From: an uncultured Alphaproteobacteria bacterium
Lineage (GTDB): Bacteria > Pseudomonadota > Alphaproteobacteria > HIMB59 > GCA-002718135
Reading direction: 5' to 3'
Assembly: GCA_902620425.1 (NCBI GenBank)
Contig: CACNHX010000001.1
Location: 1 to 64,000, forward strand
Length of the DNA: 64,000 nucleotides
The translations under genes were made by a program, and so were the position numbers. The notes beneath the pieces are model-generated. The model ran no database searches. It was not told where the DNA came from and worked only from the letters and a program-made list of their open reading frames with translations. Positions 58,387-64,000 of the stretch are shown here, in pieces; position 1 is the first letter of the stretch; every line of letters begins with the position of its first letter.

Positions 58387-59643
58387 TTAGTTTTTCTGTC
58401 TTTTTATTTTTGCACCCAAACTACCTAATGTTTTTTCAATATTTTCATAGCCTCTATCAAGGTGATAGACACGATTTAGTGTCGTTTGACCATTCGCATT
58501 CATAGCAGCTAACACTAAACTTATACTAGCTCGTAAATCACTAGCCATTACCTGCGCTCCTTTAAATGTTTGATTGCCTATTATTGTAGCGGTATCTTTT
58601 TCTACTGAAATATTCGCACCTAATCGATTCAGTTCAGGAACATGCATGAATCTATTTTCAAAAATTGTTTCTTTAATTTTTGACTTCCCATCAGAGATAC
58701 ACATAAGAGACATTAACTGCGCTTGTAAATCGGTGGGAAAACCTGGATATGGATTAGTTGCAAGACTAGTAGATTTTAGTTTTGATCCTTTAGAGACTTT
58801 TATCGAATTTTTACTTACTTTTAATTTTGCACCCATTTTTTTTAAAATATCAATTAAGGATTTTAAATAAATAGTATTAAAGTTATTTATTTCTAAAGCT
58901 GAATTTAACATCAAAGCTGCAATTATATATGTGCCAGCTACAATTCTATCAGCAATTATCTCATGCTCTGCTTTTTTTAAATTTGTTACACCTTGTACAA
59001 GAATAGTTTTTGTTCCATGACCTTCTATTTTTGCACCCATTTTTATAAGACATTTTGACAAATCTTCTATTTCTGGTTCTCTTGCAGCATTAGAAATTTT
59101 AGTTTCACCTTTTGCCAATACTGAGGCCATTAGTATATTTTCAGTTGCTCCTACACTTGGAAATGGTAGTTTAATTTTATTTCCAATTAATTGTGATTTA
59201 ACACTGCCAACAACAAAACCATTTTGAATTTCAAAATTAGCTCCCAATTTTGATAAACCAGCAAGATGTATATCTATTGGCCTAGTTCCAATGGCACATC
59301 CTCCTGGCAAAGATATTCTAGCCTCACCAAATCGAGAAAGTAATGGACCTAGAATCAATATAGAGGCTCTCATTTTTCGAACAACATCATAATCTGCTGA
59401 TAGATTCTTAATTTTTGATGGATTTATTTTTAATTTATTTTTTTTGTGTTCAATTTTTACACCATAATTTTTCAGTAATTTTATTAAATTTAGAACATCA
59501 ACCACATTAGGTACATTTGAGAGTTTTAAAGTTTTTTTAGATAAAAGAGAAGATACTATAATCGGTAGTGCAGAATTTTTTGAACCGTGAACATTAACTG
59601 AGCCAGAAATTTTAGAACCTCCTTTTATTATTAATTTATCCAT
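58387..59643 (-). CDS. murA: UDP-N-acetylglucosamine 1-carboxyvinyltransferase
   Basis: First committed step of peptidoglycan synthesis. 418 aa; two EPSP-synthase-like domains, with HGSKNSALPI (19-28) and the catalytic loop LPGGCAIGTRPIDIHL containing Cys116, the fosfomycin target; also FPTDLQAQLMSL, ENRFMHVPEL and DLRASISLVLAAM. The start overlaps the end of a small upstream gene by 8 bp. Confidence 0.97.
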   Translation of the reverse strand: MDKLIIKGGSKISGSVNVHGSKNSALPIIVSSLLSKKTLKLSNVPNVVDVLNLIKLLKNYGVKIEHKKNKLKINPSKIKNLSADYDVVRKMRASILILGPLLSRFGEARISLPGGCAIGTRPIDIHLAGLSKLGANFEIQNGFVVGSVKSQLIGNKIKLPFPSVGATENILMASVLAKGETKISNAAREPEIEDLSKCLIKMGAKIEGHGTKTILVQGVTNLKKAEHEIIADRIVAGTYIIAALMLNSALEINNFNTIYLKSLIDILKKMGAKLKVSKNSIKVSKGSKLKSTSLATNPYPGFPTDLQAQLMSLMCISDGKSKIKETIFENRFMHVPELNRLGANISVEKDTATIIGNQTFKGAQVMASDLRASISLVLAAMNANGQTTLNRVYHLDRGYENIEKTLGSLGAKIKRQKN

Positions 59644-59785
59644 TTTTGCTAATAGCTTGTTTTCTTTTTAAAATATTTGATTTCAGTTTTTTTTCTAACC
59701 TTTTTAATCTCGTTAAGCGTATTTCTTTTTTAGAATCATCTTTTGCTTGATGTGTATCTTTTTCTTTATTTAATTTATCTGTCAT
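59636..59785 (-). CDS. Small highly charged hypothetical protein
   Basis: An open frame of 49 codons from ATG at 59785 to TAA at 59636, ending 8 bp inside murA. The product MTDKLNKEKDTHQAKDDSKK continues as EIRLTRLKRLEKKLKSNILK and ends RKQAISKNG: about half its residues are charged, with a probable amphipathic helix from residue 20. I do not recognise a family. The coupled position with murA and the absence of stop codons in an AT-rich region favour a real gene, but no clear Shine-Dalgarno sequence is present. Confidence 0.5.
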   Translation of the reverse strand: MTDKLNKEKDTHQAKDDSKKEIRLTRLKRLEKKLKSNILKRKQAISKNG

Positions 59786-59794
59786 AAATAAGAT

Positions 59795-59941
59795 TTAATT
59801 ATTATTATTTTTTTTTAATCCATTTTTAGAGCATTTCTTAGAACAATATAAAACATTCTTCCAATCTCTTTCCCATTTTTTTCTCCAAGAGAATGGCTTA
59901 TTGCAAACAATACAGACTTTAGATGGTAAGTTTTTCTTCAA
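59795..59941 (-). CDS. DUF2256 small zinc-binding protein
   Basis: The core [20 protein letters not shown] followed by YCSKKCS is the DUF2256 signature: two CxxC-type pairs forming a zinc knuckle around an FxWRKKWxxxW motif. Function is unknown. I chose a TTG at 59941 (48 aa) just after the mntX stop; an ATG at 59980 would give 61 aa but lies 35 bp inside mntX and encodes an atypical lead. It ends in an Asn run. It is nine bases upstream of the small charged gene and same-strand with mntX. Confidence 0.8.
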   Translation of the reverse strand: MKKNLPSKVCIVCNKPFSWRKKWERDWKNVLYCSKKCSKNGLKKNNNN

Positions 59942-59945
59942 GATT

Positions 59946-61094
59946 TTACTCAAATAGGTAAAAATATCCGTAGGCAACAACTAATGCAGGAATTGCACTA
60001 TAAAGGGTTGCTAAAATCGCAGCTTTTGGGGCAAGTGCAATTGCTGGGAATAAAGCATCACCATCATTTGAAATAGCATTACCAAGCTCTGCAGAAAGAG
60101 GAATATAGCCATTTAGATAAAACGTAGCTACAACAACTTGCGGTCCACAACCAGGTAAAAAACCAAATAGAATTGCTACCAATGGAACAAACGGTAGCCA
60201 TAAATCAAAAAATATTTTTAAATCTAAACTTGTAAAATACATAAATATTTCAAAGACAAGAAAACCACTAATGACCCAGGTAGTTACAAAATTAGTTGTA
60301 TCTACTACTCTTGATAATAATCCTCTACTTTTGTCAGTTGAGCATTGAAAATCACTTAATGGATTTAATGACCACATAAATATTGAAAGTATTGCTCCAG
60401 CTGAAGCTACAAAAACTAAAACTGAGTTGTAAGCTGGTGAAAATTCTATCTGGAATGCAACTAGAATACCTAAAATAAAACCAGGAATAAATAAAAAAAG
60501 CCAAAAGAAATTAAAATTCGATACAAAAGTTTTATTTATTTTTTCAAATTCAACTTTTATTTTTGTCTCTGATTGCATAAAATTTATGCCATGAATAAAA
60601 TCAATTATATAACCTGAAATTGATCCAACAATTATTCCAATACCAAATATTAAAAGTCCTGTTGTGGGCTCAATAGCAAGTATTAAAAAAGCTGCATCAC
60701 CCATTGTTGCTGTTAACACAGCAACTAAGGATCCGAAAGAAATACGCCCCTGGATATATTGCGTTACAACTATTATAGCTCCACCACATCCAGGAATTGC
60801 ACCTAAAAAAGCAGCTATACCGACATGGAACTTTTGTGTCTTAGATAAAAAATTCTTAACATCAAATTTTGTTAAACTATCCAAACCAATAAAAACAAAT
60901 AGAGTAAATCCAACAAATACAGATACCTGAATATAAGCATCTATCATTGACGATCGTATAACTTCTCCAAACTCTCCTCCTTGAAAAACAAGAGAAAGTA
61001 ATAATAGACCAAAGAAAGATTTCTTTAATAACCTTCCATCATTCTCAAGAATGATCTTTGTTTTTTCATTAATAGCGTTAATTAGAGCATTCAT
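59946..61094 (-). CDS. mntX: Putative manganese transporter MntX-like
   Basis: Polytopic membrane protein of 382 aa with about ten helices and two related halves. Each half has a PGCG motif (101-104 and 314-317) followed by a GDA motif (132-134 and 345-347), pointing to internal duplication with metal-binding Cys/Asp residues. This is the 10-TM family annotated as putative manganese or heavy-metal transporter; MntX of this type is a known Mn2+ importer in marine alpha- and gammaproteobacteria. Divergence from an MntR-type repressor supports manganese. Direction of transport is inferred from that literature, not from the sequence. Confidence 0.82.
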   Translation of the reverse strand: MNALINAINEKTKIILENDGRLLKKSFFGLLLLSLVFQGGEFGEVIRSSMIDAYIQVSVFVGFTLFVFIGLDSLTKFDVKNFLSKTQKFHVGIAAFLGAIPGCGGAIIVVTQYIQGRISFGSLVAVLTATMGDAAFLILAIEPTTGLLIFGIGIIVGSISGYIIDFIHGINFMQSETKIKVEFEKINKTFVSNFNFFWLFLFIPGFILGILVAFQIEFSPAYNSVLVFVASAGAILSIFMWSLNPLSDFQCSTDKSRGLLSRVVDTTNFVTTWVISGFLVFEIFMYFTSLDLKIFFDLWLPFVPLVAILFGFLPGCGPQVVVATFYLNGYIPLSAELGNAISNDGDALFPAIALAPKAAILATLYSAIPALVVAYGYFYLFE

Positions 61095-61100
61095 TGAATG

Positions 61101-61131
61101 TATATATAGCTAATAAATATAGCTATGGCTA
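61101..61131 (-). promoter_or_regulatory. Candidate MntR operator between mntX and mntR
   Basis: The short gap between the divergent genes carries TAGCTA twice (61107-61112 and 61120-61125, 13 bases apart) and an adjoining inverted repeat TAGC-TATG-GCTA (61120-61131). AT-rich palindromes of this size are typical DtxR/MntR operators; the assignment is by position and symmetry only. Confidence 0.5.
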
Positions 61132-61159
61132 CATTTTATGTTAATTTTTGTTGATTATT

Positions 61160-61564
61160 ATGCTAAAAAAAAGGATGTCATTTAGCAAAGTCCGAAATGC
61201 TCATAAAACAGAAAATACTGAAGATTATTTAGAACTAATTGCAGAACTTTTAAATTCCAAAGGTGAAGCTCGTATTGTTGATATTGCTGAAAGCTTGGGT
61301 ATTGCACAAGCCACAGCTAATAAAACAATACAAAGATTACAAACACAAGGTTTCATTAAAAGAGAACCTTATCGATCAATTTTTTTAACTTTTAAAGGTC
61401 AAAAAATAGCAAGTGAATCAAAAAAAAGGCATAATATTGTATATAATTTTTTACTAAATCTTGGTTTAGACAAGAATACGGCCTCTGAAGATGCTGAAGG
61501 AATAGAGCATCATGTTAGTGAAAAGACACTTCGAAAAATGGATAATTTTAACTCAAAGAAATAA
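61160..61564 (+). CDS. mntR: DtxR/MntR-family manganese-responsive regulator
   Basis: 134-aa metal-dependent repressor. The N-terminal winged helix (ENTEDYLELIAELLNSKGEA, then DIAESLGIAQATANKTIQRL as the recognition helix) is followed by a dimerisation/metal domain with Glu, His and Asp clusters (AEGIEHHVSE near the C-terminus). No SH3-like third domain, as in MntR. I chose the ATG at 61160; an in-frame ATG at 61175 and a TTG at 61148 are alternatives. Divergent from mntX, its probable target. Confidence 0.9.
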   Translation: MLKKRMSFSKVRNAHKTENTEDYLELIAELLNSKGEARIVDIAESLGIAQATANKTIQRLQTQGFIKREPYRSIFLTFKGQKIASESKKRHNIVYNFLLNLGLDKNTASEDAEGIEHHVSEKTLRKMDNFNSKK

Positions 61565-61602
61565 ATTTAATTTGTTGCCAAATCAATTTTATCTAGTGTA
61601 TA

Positions 61603-61668
61603 AAAAAAGAAGGGACACGGCGAATATCCCTTCTTTTCATCGTTGGTTTATGGATAGAAAATAAACCT
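61603..61668 (-). ncRNA. Candidate small RNA ending at the shared terminator
   Basis: On the minus strand TTGAGC (61698-61703) and TATTTA (61675-61680) are 17 bases apart. A transcript from about 61668 would start at a 7-bp hairpin GGTTTAT/ATAAACC (61661-61667 with 61645-61651), pass a single-stranded AACGATG linker and end at the strong terminator. Promoter, hairpin, linker and terminator form the layout of a small regulatory RNA. The -10 is weak, so this may simply be the 3'UTR of the methyltransferase operon. Confidence 0.35.
61605..61637. terminator. Bidirectional Rho-independent terminator
   Basis: Stem AAAAGAAGGGA/TCCCTTCTTTT (61605-61615 with 61627-61637) with an 11-base loop. On the minus strand it is followed by a long T run (about 61601-61608), on the plus strand by TTTT; it can end both mntR and the minus-strand transcripts from the methyltransferase side. 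Confidence 0.88.
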
Positions 61669-61729
61669 AAACAATAAATATCCGATTCTCGGTTTTGGCT
61701 CAAATTTTTTAATTAAAAAAACCTAAATT

Positions 61730-62353
61730 TTAATATTTTTGTAACAAAACAATTTTTATTTTTATTTTATTTTTAAAATCCTTGTTCAAAGGTAAATAAT
61801 TTACAGGTCTAGAAATTTTATTGATTTTTAATGACTTTTGATGTTTTTTTAAAATACTTAAAAAATCCTGTTTATCCCATAAATCTATTCTATGGGTAAA
61901 TATTACAAAGCCTTTTTCTTTAATATTTTTATTAATATTTGCAAAAAATTTGTCGAAGTTTTTGCAATACGTCATGGAGCCAATCAGTGAAATGAGATCA
62001 AATTTTATTTTATAATGATGTAATTGTTCGAAATTTTTTATTTGTAATTTTTTATAAATTTTTTTTCCTGATGAAATTTTCAGGCTTTTTTTTGAAATAT
62101 CTGAACCATAAATATGACTTTTTGGATAAACTTTTTTTAATTCAGCACCAAATAAACCAGTTCCACATGCTAAGTCTAAGATATTTTTTGGTTTGATATT
62201 AATTTTTTCAATTAAAAATTTAATGCTCTTTTTAGGTGCTTGATAATTCCATAACTTGAGTGTTGCATCATAATTTTCTGACCAATCATCATAATATTTT
62301 GTTGTTTTGCTCAAATTGCCAACGCCAGAAACTAGTGATTTAAAATTACTCAT
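61730..62353 (-). CDS. Class I SAM-dependent methyltransferase
   Basis: 207-aa Rossmann-fold methyltransferase. Motif I LDLACGTGLFG (59-69), the acidic loop ending IYGSDISKKSL (about 80-90) and the motif IV region FDLISLIGSM are present. The N-terminal YYDDWSENYDATLKLWNYQAP resembles small-molecule methyltransferases of the UbiE/Williams-Beuren-like type, but no substrate is readable. It overlaps the nitrilase gene by 8 bp and is followed by 90 AT-rich bases of possible 3'UTR. Confidence 0.8.
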   Translation of the reverse strand: MSNFKSLVSGVGNLSKTTKYYDDWSENYDATLKLWNYQAPKKSIKFLIEKINIKPKNILDLACGTGLFGAELKKVYPKSHIYGSDISKKSLKISSGKKIYKKLQIKNFEQLHHYKIKFDLISLIGSMTYCKNFDKFFANINKNIKEKGFVIFTHRIDLWDKQDFLSILKKHQKSLKINKISRPVNYLPLNKDFKNKIKIKIVLLQKY

Positions 62354-63152
62354 ATTGTAAAGAAGGAATTTTTTTTCTTATTTTATTTACATCAGAAATA
62401 TTAATAGTTGAGTTAATGATTGCAGGTTTATTTTTGGTACTATTTATAATCTTCCCCCATGGATCTACTAAAAGGGAATATCCATAGGTCTTTCTTTTCA
62501 TATGATGATTTCCACACATACCTGTTGCCACAATAAATACATTATTCTCTATAGCTCGTGATCTATTCAAAACCTCCCAATGATCTTTTCCGGTTGGTCT
62601 AGTAAAAGCAGCAGGAACTAAAATAATTGAACAATCTTTTTTAGCAAGCTGCCTAAACAAATTAGGAAACCGTAAATCATAACAAATTGTCATTCCTAAT
62701 TTAATATTATTAATTTTTGTAAAAATTATTTTATTTCCTGCTTTAAATAAATATGATTCTTGATGTTTTTCATTATTATTAATTTTGACATCAAACATAT
62801 GAATTTTATCATATGTTTTTTTTATCACTCCATGATTATCAATAAAAAAAGATCTGTTAACTAGTTTGCGTTGTTTTTTTACTCTTAAGAGTAAAGAACC
62901 TAGATTTATATTAACCTTATTTTTTTTAGCAAAATTTTTTGCCATTTTTAAAACTGGGCATGTATTTTGATATGGGGCATTTAATAATAAAAAATTTTTA
63001 TCATTAGTAATAATGTTGGAGCATTCTGGTGTGCAAATCAAATGAGGTTTAAATTTTAATGTTTTTTTAAAATTTTGTTCTAAATTGTTTGCATTCAAAT
63101 TTGCTATGTGACTAGCTGAAAATTGAATTTGAGATATTCTAAGTTTACCCAT
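62346..63152 (-). CDS. Carbon-nitrogen hydrolase (Nit1/omega-amidase-like)
   Basis: Nitrilase-superfamily amidase, 268 aa from the ATG at 63152 (MGKLRISQIQFSA); an upstream start at 63203 would add a hydrophobic lead and overlap the MFS gene. The Glu-Lys-Cys triad is visible: Glu43 in TPECSNI, Lys116 in YDKIHMFD and Cys157 in ICYDLRFP. YDKIHMFDV and DLRFPNLFRQL are typical of the Nit1 branch that clears deaminated glutathione. It starts five bases after the MFS stop. Confidence 0.87.
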   Translation of the reverse strand: MGKLRISQIQFSASHIANLNANNLEQNFKKTLKFKPHLICTPECSNIITNDKNFLLLNAPYQNTCPVLKMAKNFAKKNKVNINLGSLLLRVKKQRKLVNRSFFIDNHGVIKKTYDKIHMFDVKINNNEKHQESYLFKAGNKIIFTKINNIKLGMTICYDLRFPNLFRQLAKKDCSIILVPAAFTRPTGKDHWEVLNRSRAIENNVFIVATGMCGNHHMKRKTYGYSLLVDPWGKIINSTKNKPAIINSTINISDVNKIRKKIPSLQYE

Positions 63153-63156
63153 TATT

Positions 63157-64000
63157 TTACTTATATTTAAATAAAAATATAACAGCACAAATAAATACAA
63201 CAAATGTTAATAAATACATATTTAATGTTAATGAATATGTTTCAGCTAGAAAACCAATTCCAGCAGGTAAAATCATTGTAGAAGACAATCCAATAGTTAT
63301 CAGATTAGTCACAGTCATTGGGATACTTTCATTGGATTGTTTAACCGCTTGTCGAATTATTATAGGAACTAAATTTGCAATAGCAAATCCATAAATACAT
63401 AGAACTCCTAGTATAATGTAGAAGTTATTTGTTAATAAAGACAAAAACATTATAGCTGCGCCAATCATCACAAAGTGACAACCTACAACTTTTTCAGTGA
63501 ATAAATTAATCAAAGAATTTGAAAATAAATTAGCAAAAATCCCTCCAATGCTAAAAAAGATTAATCCCATACTTGCTAAGTAAAGAGGAGTATTCAAATC
63601 TTTTGACAACCATAATGTCGACCAATCCATAATTATTCCACCTGATCCAAAAACAAAAAATAACAAAAATCCAAATAAAAGAACATTCATCTCTGGTAAT
63701 TTAAATTTCTCACCTTCACCTTTAAAATCTAAATCTCGGGGTAATCCATAAGAATATACAAAAGAGGAAACTAAGATTGATAAAAAGGATAAGATCGTAA
63801 ACGATATGTAAGGTTCATAATTATTTCTCATTATTAAACCTGCTAATCCCCCTCCAAGGAGAATTCCTAAATTAAATCCCATAGCATAATACGGTGTAAT
63901 AATTTTTTTAAAATGTCTTTCAATAAGTTGACTATGTATACCTCCAATTGGTCCAGATGCACCCCATCCTATTCCACCAGATATAAAAGTTAATAAAAAA
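63157..64000 (-). CDS. MFS transporter, C-terminal part (runs off the window)
   Basis: The open frame continues to the right edge, so the true start lies outside; an internal Met at 63882 is not the start, since upstream codons (GGIGWGASGPIGG, IERHFKK, YYAMGFNLG) read as a continuous helix and loop. About 281 residues are visible, with some eight or nine membrane segments. The SGGIGWGASG and MGFNLGILLGGGLAGL segments resemble major-facilitator helices 4-5 with the glycine pattern of MFS_1 proteins. Substrate unknown. It is the first visible gene of an operon with the nitrilase and methyltransferase. Confidence 0.78.
   Translation of the reverse strand, partial: FLLTFISGGIGWGASGPIGGIHSQLIERHFKKIITPYYAMGFNLGILLGGGLAGLIMRNNYEPYISFTILSFLSILVSSFVYSYGLPRDLDFKGEGEKFKLPEMNVLLFGFLLFFVFGSGGIIMDWSTLWLSKDLNTPLYLASMGLIFFSIGGIFANLFSNSLINLFTEKVVGCHFVMIGAAIMFLSLLTNNFYIILGVLCIYGFAIANLVPIIIRQAVKQSNESIPMTVTNLITIGLSSTMILPAGIGFLAETYSLTLNMYLLTFVVFICAVIFLFKYK

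Overview
The window comes from a streamlined, very AT-rich alphaproteobacterium, most likely a marine planktonic lineage. The gene order is classically alphaproteobacterial: tig-clpP-clpX-lon-hup-tRNA-nuoA..N, then birA-coaX-rnj-proS-lolCD-dnaE, then rpsB-tsf-pyrH-frr-uppS-cdsA-dxr-bamA-lpx-fabZ, facing gltX-gltA. LpxI is used instead of LpxH. The short-type ProRS, the MntX-type manganese transporter and the cyanobacterial/marine-type glutamine riboswitches fit a marine oligotroph. A P-II protein is present, which argues against the core Pelagibacter (SAR11) group as I know it. The exact lineage is inference. Genes overlap or nearly touch almost everywhere, and no gene-free stretch exceeds 300 bases; the longest, 45858-46105, is the riboswitch leader of glnA.

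Layout. 1-1618 (+): the 3' end of gltX, then gltA. 1593-37719 (-): an almost unbroken run read from nuoA downward. It holds Complex I (nuoA-N), birA, coaX, rnj, a DUF1467 membrane protein, proS, lolC, lolD and dnaE, then a promoter and structured leader, then rpsB, tsf, pyrH, frr, uppS, cdsA, dxr, bamA, ompH, lpxD, fabZ, lpxA, lpxI and lpxB. 37820-44309 (-): tRNA-His, tRNA-Leu, tig, clpP, clpX, lon, hup, tRNA-Val and tRNA-Asp. 44362-51040 (+): aminotransferase, glnB, tandem glutamine riboswitches, glnA, parE, glpK. 51024-55660: an accessory segment with a glutamine amidotransferase, an IolE-like protein, cytochrome c', two polar amino-acid ABC permeases and a family-9 glycosyltransferase. 55875-59980 (-): tRNA-Phe, yacG, infA, hisD, hisG, murA, a small charged protein and a DUF2256 zinc protein. 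59946-61564: divergent mntX/mntR. 61603-64000 (-): a candidate small RNA or 3'UTR with a terminator, a methyltransferase, a nitrilase-family amidase and an MFS transporter that runs off the window.

Functionally the window joins respiration (Complex I, citrate synthase), envelope building (lipid A, BAM complex, isoprenoid carrier, CDP-diacylglycerol, LolCD, MurA), translation and proteolysis, and nitrogen assimilation. The most distinctive biology is at glnB-glnA. Glutamine synthetase is preceded by two glutamine aptamers, while the P-II T-loop and the usual adenylylation motif of glutamine synthetase are both altered. This suggests that RNA sensing of glutamine has at least partly replaced the classical GlnD/GlnE protein cascade. 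Other candidates are a pseudoknotted rpsB leader and a possible small RNA between mntR and the methyltransferase gene.
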